Below the pieces are notes generated by a model. That model worked only from the letters and a program-made list of their open reading frames with translations, was not told the origin of the DNA and did no database searches. A DNA stretch of 64,000 nt from Ctena decussata (Eukaryota > Mollusca > Bivalvia > Lucinida > Lucinidae), in assembly GCA_963989385.1 (NCBI GenBank), contig OZ022499.1, positions 33,968,993 through 34,032,992 on the forward strand. The letters run 5' to 3'. Below, one piece after another: positions 1 to 12,787 of the stretch. Each line of letters opens with the position of its first letter. Positions within the stretch are counted from its first letter, which is position 1. A program made the position numbers and the translations under genes.

Positions 1-698
1 AGGAGATGCTTACTACTCGTAAGCGCGTGCTCACACCTCTGTTTTGGGGTCCATATCTGTGTATCTAGAATATTCCGGAATTGTCACTGTTTAAATATTT
101 TTCGAGTTCGGACTTATGGTTTGGGTCCTTTGACCACTTTCATTTCTTTCCTTTTTAAAACGATTTTCCCACCCATATATATCTCTCTCTTTCACCCCTC
201 CTTGTCTCCCTCGCCCTGTCCCCTTTTCTCGGCTCCCGCACTCTCTTCTCCCACCCTCCCGCCCCCTTCCTCTTGTTTGTGAACAACATGTTTTTAACTG
301 ATTGTAATTGTGCATAAGAACCTCCCAGCAACAATGTTTGGCCATGCACTTAATTGGTAGATGTAGATTCCTGTACAGCACGAGAAAGGCTTAAACTATG
401 TGGAAGCATTTCAGCACTTGTAAATATGATTAGGATAGCTTTGATAGGTTGCAAAATCGCTCCTACGCAATAATCGATACAGCGATGTCTTCTGGAAGCC
501 TTAGTAATGTCCCTTGATTTATTTCCATGGTAACTGTAAAGTTTTTTTTGACAACAAAGACTTTCAGTTGAATCTAGAATGCATTTAGTGGGTATGCTAA
601 GACTTATGGAAAATGTGCATAGGTAAAAAATTAATGCAAAGCATCTGAAGATTGTATGAAGAAGTAAAGCAATTACAAGAGTATAAAATAATAAACAA
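1..698. other. No gene seen; pyrimidine-rich stretch
   Basis: A CT-rich low-complexity run at 140-280 produces open frames on the opposite strand that are not credible genes. Nothing else was recognised. Confidence 0.5.
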
Positions 699-1256
699 GA
701 GGGCCATGAGGCCCTGAATCGCCCACCTGAGTAAAAATGCCAAAGATCAAACTAGGATCATCATTTGAACAAACCTGATAGTTTAAACTGTCAAAATATG
801 ACAGGTACTGGTTAGAGCTTAAAAATTGACCTTGACCTCTATTGCTAAAAAAAGAGAAAAATTCAAGTACTCATTTATTTGACAGTATTTATTAACTTCT
901 ACACCAAAATTTTCTACAAGTTCCATGAACGCTCCCATTTACCATTTTCCCATAAACAAGCAAAAGAAAGCAAATTTGACCTTGCCAAAGAATTGTCAAA
1001 GTCAACCCAAGGTCATCATTTGAACTTTCTTGGGACAACATATTCGAAACTTTCCATGAAATCTTACGTTCTAGCATATTTGACAATGCCGTAAAAGGTC
1101 AAGGTCAACCCAAGGTTATTCATTTGAATTATTTTGGTATTTCTGGAGTACACAATGCTACATACCAAGTTTCAAGGCCATCGGTCTATTGGTTCTGGAG
1201 AAGATTTTTAAAACTTTTTGCCATAATAGTTGCCGCTGACTCAGGTGAGCTAAAAA
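699..1256. repeat. Dispersed bivalve-type repeat with inverted ends
   Basis: Starts GAGGGCCATGAGGCCCTGAA followed by CGCCCACCTGAGT and ends near ACTCAGGTGAGC, so the sub-ends are inverted. Inside are repeated AAGGTCAA / GGTCATCATTTGAA modules. A second, diverged copy lies around 56400-56900, split by a SINE. No coding sequence was seen. Confidence 0.6.
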
Positions 1257-1429
1257 TAATAAAATAAATAAATACATGTAAATGAAAAATACGTGTACGT
1301 GGATCTCACCCATTTACTTGGCACTGATTATTTTACCTTCTTAATAAAATGTAAGCTGAACAACTGTACTACACTGTAATATGTTACAGGCATTATAAAT
1401 GGTAAGGCCCCAGACTAACTGTCACGTTT

Positions 1430-2340
1430 TGAGGGCTAGGTTATATTACTTTTCCCGCCATACGTTTGGCAAAGGTGTACTCCGTTCTGTAGGTATTTAG
1501 GTGTTACTACGTTTCTAGTAAGTTTCCAATACATTTAACTACGATTTATTTGGTGTTACCCGGTTATCAAACGGCTTAGTACTACGCTTTAAAAAGGGAT
1601 GAAAACAGTTTACTTACCTTCTACGACTGCGTACGTTTTACTAGGGACTACTAGGTAGTGTCCGGGATAAATACCTAGTCAAAGTGACGTTTTAGTAGGC
1701 ATCGCAAACGCAGAATAAAACGCCACTAAACGTACTAGGACGTGGGAAAGCGTATACATATAATGCGTGGTACTACGTATAGGATCTTCACGTATGACTG
1801 CGTATTTAAAACGTTTCATCTTCGTTCTAATACATTTAGAGTACGCTTCAATACGTTTTACTAGTCATACTTTAAATATTTTGAAATGCTACGTTTAAGC
1901 TGAATTTTCAGTTCAAACTAGGCCACGCATGTAGCTGTATATATCCGTATAGAAGACGTACTCACTACGTTTTAAAACGCATATTCCGGTTTTGGTACGT
2001 TTTTGATACGTAGAAAAAAACTAGTCCGTAATATGTGACAGCGAGACTGAGGCTTAGAGGACCTCTTGGTTATTCTTGTTACGTTTTTGTACGTATTAAC
2101 TGCGTTTCGGCTTCGATTTGACCACATTTTACTACGCGTTGCTACGTTTTACTAGTTATACGCTACGTATATCAAAATGCCATTGTTTGAGTTTAACATT
2201 CTAAATCAAACGTAACTAGGCCACGTTTTAGCAATATCTATATACATATTCACTACGTTTTACAACGTATACTGCCGTTTTGGCACGTTTTGAAAACGTA
2301 GTTAAACCGAATCCTCTTTACGTGACAATGAGACTTGGCT
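1430..2340. repeat. TACG-rich degenerate tandem block
   Basis: TACG and ACGTTTT motifs recur dozens of times, with CpG far denser than in the flanks. Two ~300 bp units can be aligned: 1840-2060 and 2155-2340 share in order ACTAGGCCACG, a CTATAT stretch, CACTACGTTTTA, GGNACGTTTT and GTGACAGCGAGACT-like text. No open reading frame of note. Confidence 0.55.
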
Positions 2341-3142
2341 TTAAAGTTAGGCCGACAGAATCGGCTTTTATCCGTGACAATCTGCTATTTTTGTTTTCAA
2401 GTGTTGCAGCAATATTAAATTGACACGACAATTAACTCAATTTGAGCTATAAAGGGTCAGCCATGTACATGTTCATTCAATGCAGTGTATCTAGAATAAG
2501 GCAAGGCATCTTTTGTCGATTAAATAAGTTGCTTAACTTGTGGATGTGGCATTGGACTGAATATTATCCATCCTTCTACTTTCTATTTACTCTCATTTCA
2601 TGCGTTTAATAACCGAGATGCGAGGGAAGCCTTGGTAGTCGGTCTTGTTTCTTACAATGTCATCATCTGTTATATCTACTGTCTTATCGTCTATATTTTC
2701 TTATGGTAACAGACCATTGCTGCTGTGCGAATCTTCAGAGATGCTGACCTGTGTTTTCGATCCAGCTGGTTCTGAGCAAAGTGACCGTTGAATGAATATG
2801 GCAGCACTGACCAGGGAGTTATACCGATATGGTTACCTGTGCTGTCTACCGAAACTTTGGCATACAAATAAGTTGTCGATAGAGAGTTACGTAATTACGC
2901 AAGGTATTAGGTCTTCGTCACATTTGACTCTGGGGCCTAAAACAGAATGATTTGTTTTTTACTTTAAGTAATAGTTCGTGAAATTTCAACAGGAGAAATG
3001 ATTAGAATCAATCATAAAATCCGAAAATATAGATCTTCAGACTTAGTAATTGTTTACGAAAAATTAAACTTTAATTCTGGAACTTTTGAAGACGATATGA
3101 ATTAAAATACAAGCGGTATCAAAGTACCAAAATTAAAAGTCT
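2341..3142. other. No feature seen
   Basis: Unique-looking AT-rich sequence without long open frames or clear repeats. Confidence 0.4.
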
Positions 3143-3384
3143 GGGGCCGTATTCATAAAACGACTTAAGTGGTTGCTATGCTGTTGCTAAGGTTGAATTT
3201 TTATGAAGGAGATTACCTACAACTATGAACTTTGCTCTGGAAGAACAGTCTTCATTACCTAAACTATGAAATTTGCTCTGGAGGAACAGTCTGAAAAAGA
3301 CTGTTCCTCCAGAGCAAATTTCATAGTTGTAGGAAATCTCCTTCATAGAAATAGAGCCTTAGTAACAGCATAGATTACGGCCCC
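3143..3384. mobile_element. Palindromic MITE, GGGGCCGTA ends
   Basis: The arms begin GGGGCCGTATTCAT and end in the complement TACGGCCCC. Internally the segment CTCTGGAGGAACAGTCT is followed at once by its complement, forming a long hairpin with a short AAAA loop near 3298. The left arm carries an extra partial copy of the CTATGAA...GAACAGTC module. Confidence 0.75.
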
Positions 3385-5150
3385 TGAACTATAGAAACAT
3401 TAATCCGAAATATGTATGTATACAGACATGGGCCTCCAAAAGGAAGTGTTATCAGGTGCTAGAAAGTAGTGATCATCATCTGCATTTTTGTAATATACCT
3501 GTCATGTCTATGTATCTAATCGACCATTCGGTGAAAATGAAAGCCCGGTAACTGCAAACCATACAATGTTTCGTCAGGTCATCAAGACGGAAATTAGTTT
3601 ATAAAGGGCCACATTGTGGGAATCAACGAGGACATGGTGTCTCCATAAGAACTCTTAAGGAGTTGACACAAGCTTCGTTCGGCGATAATCCTGTGACAAT
3701 AGTAAACTGGTGAGAAGCTTCCTTATCAGCAAGGTCAGGGTAGGTGAAACATGCTCTAGAATAGCGACTTATTGAGAGATATAAAACTCTGTATGCAGTT
3801 GTTGGAGGAATAATGCTACTAAAATGGAAAGTTAACTGTGGGAAAATTGATGTCGTTCTTCTTGTCATAAAGCCTAGTAACAAGCTTTCCATTGTCAGTA
3901 TGGAGTTAGCAAACTAAGTATGACGCATATAAAATCTTTAATTTCGAGGGAAGGTCGGTTGTTGAGTGTAAAGAGATTTTCCTTCAAAAGCAATACGGTA
4001 CCGATTAAGGCGAAAATGGATACAAGCAAAAGAAATGGAAAGGCAGAAGTGAGCGAAAACACGTGGAATGAGATTGAAAAGACAATAAAAAAAACAAAGT
4101 ACATCGCACAGGAAAAGGAAGAAATAAAATCAGTTGGACGAAGACATTTGGAGAATGAGGACGACAATGGTGGTAATGGCGATGAAGATAGACGCATCAT
4201 TTTTCTGTAGTCCGTATTTAATCTCAAAAAGAGAAGAACATAAAAACAATCTTGACAGAACATTTTCCTACATTCAACTGTACTTGTTCTCATTGCAACA
4301 AAACTAGTATCATTTATCTCTGCAGAGGTCCGGTTTGCGAGACCAATTTATTGTGGCTAACATACACAAGTTATGATGCTTAAAATCTACCAAATGAGAG
4401 TTATCTGCCACTGCCCCAGGCTATGTACAGGCATAAAATGATAACAAAGTCAAAATAAAGTCATAATTAAAATAGAATTTGATGAACCTTGCATTTAATG
4501 ATAGAAATAAAAAAAATATCTTATGGTTATCAAAATTTGGCTCTAGGGGTGTTATCTGTCCGTGTCCCCTGGCCACACACATGTATATAATAAAGAAAAC
4601 GGGTATGATCAGAATGGAAAGTCTTTTTTCTGACCTTTAAATCAAGTGATCTGAGTAATGAAAGTATCATGTCGTGACAAAACTTTTGTTCCATGTGGAT
4701 GCCTGTCCCAGCTATGGGGCAATAAAGAGAATAAGATAAATCAGCAACAATCAACTCGTGAAATAAGTTTACAGTGGCAGGGTATCACGCAGTTGTTTGC
4801 AATGCTTTTTATCACCTTATGAGCTCTCAGTGGTGCAGGGGATGGGTCCTAAATCCAAGCCCTGTCTCCGCTACTTTTAGAAATGCTCGACTATGCATTA
4901 TGTAAACGGCTTTAGAAGCTACGATTTAGTTATGGCAGAGTTATGAATTTACAAAGAAATGGCCACAATCACAGAAACTGTTTTTTTTTTCGAAAGATGA
5001 ACAGTTGAAGTGAGGAGGACAAAATAAAAAGAAATGCCATGTACCGTGACTACTCAATGAACACAGAGGAGCCGAAACAGAAATCACCTTGGACGCGCAA
5101 TTGTAAAGTCGCTTGTGTTTCAAAAAACGCTTATAGGAAGCAACAGAAAA
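3385..5150. other. No gene recognised
   Basis: An open frame at 3920-4210 (+) encodes a Lys/Glu-rich 96-residue peptide ending in an Asp/Asn/Gly run. It shows no domain and no flanking splice signals that convince. Confidence 0.4.
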
Positions 5151-5549
5151 TACAAATAAGTTCTGAATAGTAAGATCCTTTGGAAGCAAGGAAAACATCA
5201 AAGAACAGATAAAAGCAGACTCGGTTTAATTGAGTCTGTTCATGACCAGTAATGAAATGTATGACACCAGCCACGCCCTCCAGCACCGGCTAAAGCGGAG
5301 CTCTAGTTCAGAATAACTCAAATGAACTCAATGATCCCAAAGGACCAGAAAATATAATATTCACTATGATGATGTACGAGGAGACGTTTTACGGCCGCCA
5401 CACGGCACATATACCAGCTGCAGTGAATATAAATAAGTTCTGAATAGTTAAATCCTTGGCGGCAAGGAATACATCAAAGAACAAAAAAAGCAGATTCGGT
5501 TTAATCTAATCTGTTCATGACCAGTAATGAAATGTGCGACACCAGCCAA
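5151..5549 (+). repeat. Direct duplication of a ~120 bp segment
   Basis: 5151-5272 and 5428-5549 share AAATAAGTTCTGAATAGT, ACATCAAAGAACA, GTCTGTTCATGACCAGTAA-like text and GACACCAGCCA in order, spaced by about 277 bp. They differ by about ten percent. No gene is evident in either. Confidence 0.7.
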
Positions 5550-6849
5550 GATAAAATTTGATACGAATAATGAATATGAACAGAACAGTCATCATTTATG
5601 AATGCATTCTGCGGTATCTCCTGAATTAGACAGTCTATCATCAGCATATCTACCTTTACTCATTTTAAGCATTTTAAGTGAGAACTAGATTCACCCCGTT
5701 GCTGACTGAAGTTGATAGCAAAATCTAAGCCAAGAGTTTATATTATTTTTTAGATAAAACTACGTCAGCATAAACTTTAGACTAAAGTTATAACTTAAGT
5801 AAAAAGTTCTTGCTTACGAGGGACGATTGAAATGGTCTGAACCCTCGCTACGTCTGGTAAATCTGCGGATGCGTGTTTAACATGAATGTAGTAAGTGGTC
5901 CTTCATTAGCTTTCTGTGGAAGATTAAAATTTGATTTATGCACACTTAAAGCACAGGAGGGGTGGCATATTTTGGATAACATTTAAAATCTATTTGTCTT
6001 GCATTACTGTGAAAAGTAATTTTTCACATTCCACGAGATTTAAAGGGTTCTTATTGTAGTACATGCAATTTGTAAATGGTTTGATGGAAATGCAAAGTAG
6101 TTGCGGCTCTACAGTAAACCCTTAAATTTAGCTGCCTTGAAATTTAGAGACCCATATCCGACTTTCATGTTGTTCGGAACATTGTGAGCAAAGCCAAAAA
6201 ATGCTTACACACCAATAAACACTGACATCTTACACAATTTTCGTCAATATTTACTCCTGTGCATGCGCAGCATGCGACTCCGATTGCGCACTATCTGCAG
6301 AAACTCTCAAAGTAGACACTTCCTAACAATGATTTGCTTTTAATTCTAAAATGGAATAAATATATGTTTGCATATATCGTCACTTACTGGGGTGCTGTTT
6401 GACATATATTTACAAAATCAATTGCAAAATGTTTGACTCTGCTAAGATATAGTCAGTTGAAGGGTTATACAGTGCACTCATAGGGTTAGCTGTAAAAAGT
6501 GAAGTGTTATTCAATGGATAAAGAAGATAAATTCGCAAAGTTTAATGATTGTTGCTAGAATGGCTGTTTAAAAGCAATACTTCAAATCCACTCTAAAGGT
6601 TTCAGAACATGGTGGAGCTGAGAACTTTTCAATCGTCCCCCGTAAATCGTTTGTGAGACTTTGAAGGAAAAGTTCATTTAAATATTTATTAAAGGAAAAT
6701 AATTTGATTTGAAGGCTTGGTTGTGATGGTAACCTAAATTTGACTTTACTTTGTAACATTGTTTTCGTTGTTTTTGCAGGAATAGATGTAGGATATTTTA
6801 TAGAACTGTTTACACACTAATTAACTGACAGGAGATAATTTTCTTTAAA
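5550..6849. other. No feature seen
   Basis: AT-rich sequence between the 5.2 kb duplication and the satellite array. Confidence 0.4.
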
Positions 6850-7017
6850 AATGATGTTTTATTATAATTCACAAATAGTTCAGCCGCTTTGTTGCCATGG
6901 TAACACAAATTTATAACAATGTATAACTAATTTTTGATACTGGTAACAAAATTGTGTTATTTAGACTCTATAGGAATTGCTCATATACAGATAAGTTTCA
7001 GCTTTAAACCATAAACC

Positions 7018-7306
7018 AATGAGGAGGTTCGCAGAAAGATCCAAGCAGCCATTGGAGAATATGATGAACTCCTGACGCTGAAACTTAGGTGGTTTGGTCG
7101 CGTCTCAGTGTCTTCTGGTTTAGCAAAGGCGATTCTACAGGGCACAGTAGAGGTGGAAAGACAATATTAAAGAAAGGACACGGATGGATTTTGCCAACCC
7201 ATCTAGGGCAGCTGAAAACAGGACAAGGTGGAAAGAGAATATTTCGAAGTCATCTGTGCTTCCCCAACGACCTAGTAAGGCTATGGGATAGAATAGAATA
7301 GAATAG
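7018..7306 (+). pseudogene. RTE-like LINE 3'-terminal fragment
   Basis: Plus-strand copy of the last ~290 bp of the same LINE. It reads NEEVRRKIQAAIGEYDELLT-like, then LRWFGRVS-like and AENRTRWKENI-like blocks with frameshifts, and ends in three GAATA units at 7289-7306. It is severely 5' truncated and also inserted in the satellite array, in the opposite orientation to the 8569 copy. Confidence 0.8.
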
Positions 7307-8568
7307 TTGTGCTAAAGAGAAATAATATGATTTGAAAATGCTATTTCAATATAAAATTAGAGACAGTTTGACGTTCGGGTTGTTTTGGTAATGTAAGTTT
7401 AGAACAAAGTATTATTATTATGTATTGTTGCTTTGTTTTTGATAGTAGTACACCAAATTTGGGTTATCTAGATTTTGTATGAATTGTTAATATGCATTTT
7501 CGCATTGCTGATGGTAGATAATTTGCTTTGAAAATACTGTTTTACCAATATGCGGACAGTTGATGTTTGGGTTGCCACGGTATAAAAATTTGGATCATAT
7601 TATTACTGCATATGTTTGGTAATAGCAAGATGGTGGTTATCTATAATTTGTATGAATTGTTGATATATACATTTGCTTTGCTAAAATTAGGTAATTTGCT
7701 TTGAAAAGGATATTTTACGTTTATCTTTGACGGTTTGATGGTTTTGTTGCCATAGTAACAGCTTTTGAATATTGTATAACCTTTTCCCCTTCTTAACACA
7801 TATCTGTTTTATCAGTACTAGCAATAAAAGGTTATGCAATATTCACAGAACTTATAAAGCAAATTATCTACCTTCAGCAATGCGAAGATGCATTTGAACA
7901 ATTCATACAAAATCTTTCATAGGAATTGCTCATATACGATTTTGCTGAAGAAAAATAATGTTTTTTGAACATGCTGCTTTTATGTAAGATTGGTGACAGT
8001 TTGACGGTTGGTTACCATGTTAACGTAAATAAGAGGCAAAGTTTTACTGTTTGGGTTTGGTAGATAGTAATTTAGAAATGATATAAATTATCAATAGATA
8101 CCTTTGCTTTGCTGACGGTAGATAATTTGCTTTGAAAACTATGTTTTAGGTCAACTCACTGACGCTTCAGTTGTTATGTTTGTCAAGGAAACGTAAATTT
8201 GGAAATTTTATAACCTTTTATCTTTTGGTATTGGTAAACAAATTTAGAGAAATTGCTCATATGCAATTTTGCTGAAGAGAAAGACTATTCTTTGAAATTT
8301 TTGTTTTTATGTAAAATTGCTGGCAGTTGGATGTTAAGGTTACAATGGTATCGTAAAATTTAAAATTACGTTTTTGCTTTGGGCATATTTATTCCAGGTA
8401 TGGCTTATCTAGAATTAGTTAGTGTGAATTGTTTCTTTCCTCTTTTGTTTTGCTGACACTAGATATTTTGCTTTGGAAATGATAATGTACCATAAATTCA
8501 CTGACGGTTCAATGTCTCATTGCCATGGATACATACTGAATACTGTAAGTTACATTTTTTTTTCATTT

Positions 8569-9525
8569 TATTCTATTTTCTATTCTGTCCCATAACCTTG
8601 TAAGGTCGTTTGGGCATCACAGGTGACCTCAAACGATCTCTTTCCACCTCTTTCTGTTTTCAGCTGCCCTAGTTGAGCTCACAAAGCCAATTCCTATCCA
8701 CTGTTTGGTCCTCTTAGCTCTTTTTCTGTCTACCTTTTCTTTTTTCTTTCACTGTGTCCTGTAGAATCGTCTTTGCTTAACCAGAAGACCTTGAAACATA
8801 GCCAAACCACCTTAGTTTCCTATTCCTGTCCAGGGTCAGGAGTTTATCATATACTCCAATGGCTGGTTGGTTCTTTCTGCGAACCTCCTCATTGGTTATA
8901 TAGGACTTGTACGAAATGTTCAGTAACCTTCGGTAGCATCTCATCTCAAAGGCCTGTGTTTTTTTCTCTAACTCTGCTGTCAAGGTCCACGTTTCAAAGG
9001 CATACAGAAATATGGAAGTGACAAGGGAGCGCATAAGTTTCACCTTTGATCCAAGAGATATGTTGTTATCTTTCTGAACTGGCTTCAGCTTTGAAAGAGT
9101 TGAAGTGGCTTGTGCAATACTTGAGAGAACCTCCTGTTTACAGCCATCATCTGAGACAACTGCTCCAAGGTATTTGAAGCTTGTTACGGCACCAGCTTCT
9201 GCTCTTTAACATTGGTCTCTCTCTTGATGCCATTGGCGCTATCTGCCGTCAGTTTTATCTCCATCTTATACCTTGTTCAGGTTTTGTCGAGACATAACTA
9301 GGGCTTCTAGTTCCTGCTATTCCTCAGGTAGAGCGTCTATTTCATCGGCAAACCGCAGATTGGTAATATTTCTGTTGCCTATGCTGACATTCTCTTCATG
9401 TTCTTCCGGTGCATGATCCGTTCGAGAAAAATGTTGAAGAGTTGGGTGACAGAAGACATCAATGACTTAATCAAACTGTTGTTTTGAACCATTCTCCTAT
9501 GCTGCCATTCATCAGGACTGTATTT
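8569..9525 (-). pseudogene. RTE-like LINE 3' fragment
   Basis: Same family as the 23171 element, minus strand. It covers the GSIGEWFKTTV block (near 9500), the RT remainder with frameshifts, TSIFLYAFETWTLTAELEKK, RCYRRLLNISYKSYITNEEV and the RKLRWFGYVSRSSG block, and ends in a TATTC-type tail near 8569. It is 5' truncated and inserted into the surrounding satellite array. Confidence 0.8.
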
Positions 9526-10060
9526 GTAGCCTTGGCAGAACAGAACAGGACAGAACTTTGTTTTGTTTTGTATAAATACCTCAGGCCATTCGCAGGTGGC
9601 ATATGTGAAAAAGGTGTACCTATCTCAAGTACAATGACAGAATGACGATCATAAATCCACATGTTGGCAGTAACAGCATAAGATTGTAATAAAATGAGTA
9701 AGAAAGAGAAAAGCAGGGTAAGGGAAAGAACTAATTTTGAAATGTACATTACATGTACCAAACAATATATTTTTTCCCCAGCATATCATATTCCATTTGT
9801 ACATTTCATCGGAATGTATGGTGAATACCAGCCACAACACAAAGGGGCAATCACTCACACGATCCCTGCCAGTCCGTTGATAGGGCTGGTATGGATCGTA
9901 TAGCCTAATGCCGTCAAATCGTATACGGGCCAACCTCGCAAACCGCACAATATCACATTCGGATGCCCAGGGTGTTAAAACGTGTAAGAGCAATCAGCAA
10001 GAACAAATCCCACGAATGGCACGTGTAAACTTAACTTTATAGGAATTGCACATCAGATTC
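9526..10060. other. Unassigned insert in the satellite array
   Basis: About 500 bp following the LINE fragment at 8569-9525 that matches neither the LINE nor the satellite. It may be part of the same insertion event. Confidence 0.4.
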
Positions 10061-11346
10061 ACTTTTGCTGAAGAAAAATAATATGTTTGTTATGTAAACT
10101 TTATAGGAACTTCTCATGTACACATTTGCTGAATATAAATATGCATTTTTTGCAAGATTAGCGTTTTGGGTTACCATGGTAATGTAAATTTGGAACATTG
10201 CAAGGCTTTTTTTTTTATTTTAGGAATATTTAAACTTTACAGGAACAGCTCATTATTCACCTTTGCTGAAGAGAAATAGTATGCTTTTAAAATGTTGATT
10301 TATGTAACATAAGTGACAGTTTGCTGTTTCAGCTGCTATGGTAACGAAAATTTGGAAGAAGAAGAACTAAATAAGCATTTATGCTTTCGTTCTGATCCAA
10401 TTGTTTGTATTATGTTTATATTGTAATCGTATACAGTTTATAATACAATAAATATGTTTAAACTAAAATTTGGAACATTGTATAACTACTTTTGGTATAA
10501 TAAAAGATTTATGTGTTATTCAAACTTTATAGGAATTGTGCATCAGACAACCTTTTCTTAAAATAATAAATGTGCTTTGAAAACACTGTTTTTATATAGG
10601 ACTAGTGACAGTTTGAAGTTTGGGCTGCCATGATAAAGTTAATTAGGCACATTGCATATTGCTCATTTATCGCATGAATGAAAGACATATGTGCTATTTT
10701 TAACTTTATATGAATCGCATATCAGATTCACTTTTGCTGAAGAGAAATAATATGTTCTTTTTTATTTTACATTGGGAATAGTTGCTATGGTAACGTACAT
10801 TTGAAATAGTGTATAACTTTTTATTATTTATATAGATAAAAAAAAATGTTTGATATTAAAACTTTATAGAAAATTAACATATACACATTCGCTGAATAGA
10901 AATTATGTGTTTTAAATATGCTATCTTTATGCAAGACCTGTGACAGTTTGACGTTTGGGTTGCAGTGGTAACGTAAATTTGGAACATTCCATATTTTCTT
11001 AATTTTTATATGGGTTAAAGAAATGAGTATCCTTTATTCTAACACAGTGCGCCTATATAAGCAATGGAAAGTTACCGTGTTTTATTCTGCAACAATTCAC
11101 TGTTTTGGAGCGCGTGAGTCTAATTGCTGACGTCATTGCAACTACTGACGTAATTTTGTGACGTTTTGAGACGTTAGACGGTGTAACGTCCCTTTTTCTT
11201 TCTAAAATCGCCATAAAAGCGTTCATTTGTCATAGATACAGTTAAGAATATTGGCGGGAGCATGAACGCGCTGGCAGGAAGGTTGGGAGAGTTTGAATGA
11301 AAAGGATAGTTTTTCGGCGTTTTTGAGTGTTAGAATCGCAATAGTT

Positions 11347-11499
11347 CAGCTCTAGCATTGAATTGTTGAGTAATAATTCACTGTTTGTCTGTCAGTTGTA
11401 AGTAGATATATCACTCGCGCTCCGCGCTCGTGATATGATCTACTTTACAACTGACCTCCAAACAGTGAATTATTACTCAACAATTCACTGCTAGAGCTG
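11347..11499. repeat. Hairpin element with AATTGTTGAGTAATAATTCACTG arms
   Basis: Inverted arms CAGCTCTAGCA...GAGTAATAATTCACTGTTT and complement surround an inner inverted repeat (GTCAGTTGTAAGTAGAT / ATCTACTTTACAACTGAC) and a GC-rich tip TCGCGCTCCGCGC. A relative lies at 21134-21267, and the inner arm alone at 13917-13935. It sits in a ~480 bp insertion (11030-11510) in the satellite. Confidence 0.7.
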
Positions 11500-12099
11500 A
11501 TCTATTTCTTAAATAACTTTATAGGAATTGCAATATACACCTATGATGGAAAATAATCATGAGCTTTAAAAATGTCATTATTATGTAAGATTGGTGACAC
11601 ATTGACGTTGGGGTTGCCATATTCACGCAAATTTGCAATATTATATGACTTTTTTTTTAAATTTTGGTGAACCAGATGAAGATTATCTAGAATAGGTATG
11701 GATTAATGATATGACCCCTAACTGTGGGTAGAAACTCTGCTTTAGAGAACGTATTTTAAGGTAAATTAACTTACGGTCTGATGAATTAGTGCCATGGTAA
11801 CGTAAATTAAGAAGACTGTGATTATTTTTGATATTGGTTGAACAGATTAAGATCATTTTAAACTTTTATAAATTTCTCACACACACATTTGCTGTTAGCG
11901 GATAATTTGTTTTGAAAATGGCCAATTTTGATACTGTATAAAAGTGTTTCTATGACGACACTAACGTTGCTTAGCAATATAGTGCGCAAGAGATATGGTG
12001 TGTTTTTTTCTCTGCTGAATAAAAATGCCCCAGCATTTTTTAACGAGAGGAGTACAAAATTAATATGAAAAGTATTTATATCTCAACAGTCAAGCTGAC

Positions 12100-12787
12100 T
12101 AAAGGCCCCTTTACACGACAAGACTTGTATTATATGATTAGTCTCATATGACAAATCTCACTGTGTAAATCTTGCTATTACAGAATCTTAAGACATCTTA
12201 GGGGTCAGGGCAAAAAGTCTTACAGAATAGAACACGTTCTATTTCTCTATTACAAATCTTAGGAAGAAATAGCCTTTCAGCCAATCAGAGCAGATGTTTT
12301 CTGGGTTAATGGCTTTCCCACAGAGATAAGGGGTCAAGGTTACACATATTCCATTCATAATTTCCAGAAAAGAGTTTCAGTAAACAAATAAGCGCAAAGA
12401 GCGGAATCAAGAGTAAAAAGAGTTGCCAGATTTACTTAAATTCATTTTTATCCATTCGGAGAAAGTTCTTCTGAGGAAAGCTCTCGCATTAGCATGATTA
12501 CTGCAGGATGAGCTCCTAAGCGGGCACGTCTGCGTTTCCACGAGCGTGCCCATAACTGCGATGTCTCTGTGTCCTTCTTATTCTGAGAACAGCAGTTGCA
12601 ATTATTATCTAACAAAATGAAACTATGGCATCATCCTCCATTGTGACTCAGTTTTTTACTAACTTTGGCGGGAAAACAAAAATCATAAAAGATTTTGTCA
12701 TGCTGTGTGAAGTAAAAAAATCATATATGATAAAATCATATATGACCAGTCATATAAGACAAGTCTTGTCGTGTAAAGGGGCCTTAA
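12100..12787. mobile_element. MITE with AAGGCCCCTTTACACG terminal inverted repeats
   Basis: About 36 bp inverted ends: GGCCCCTTTACACGACAAGA on the left, with the complement at 12750-12784. Flanks are CTAAA and TTAAG, so a TTAA-type target is possible but not proven. The interior has no recognisable coding sequence. Confidence 0.8.

Larger units (their letters stand above)
6850..11900. repeat. Decayed satellite array, ~150-190 bp monomers
   Basis: A core close to CCATGGTAACGTAAATTTGG, usually preceded by GACAGTTTGACGTTTGGGTT, recurs at about 6890, 7365, 7555, 7730, 7997, 8162, 8325, 8505, 10165, 10320, 10610, 10785, 10945, 11600 and 11780. Between cores lies a second conserved stretch (ACTTTATAGGAATTGCTCAT then TTTGCTGAAGAGAAATAATA). 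Spacing is 150-190 bp except where insertions intervene: LINE fragments at 7018-7306 and 8569-9525, and a hairpin element at 11030-11510. The monomers are highly diverged, so the array is old. Confidence 0.8.

Noticed and set aside
3920..4210. 96-codon Lys/Glu-rich open frame
   Set aside because: Low-complexity composition, no domain, no splice or promoter support.
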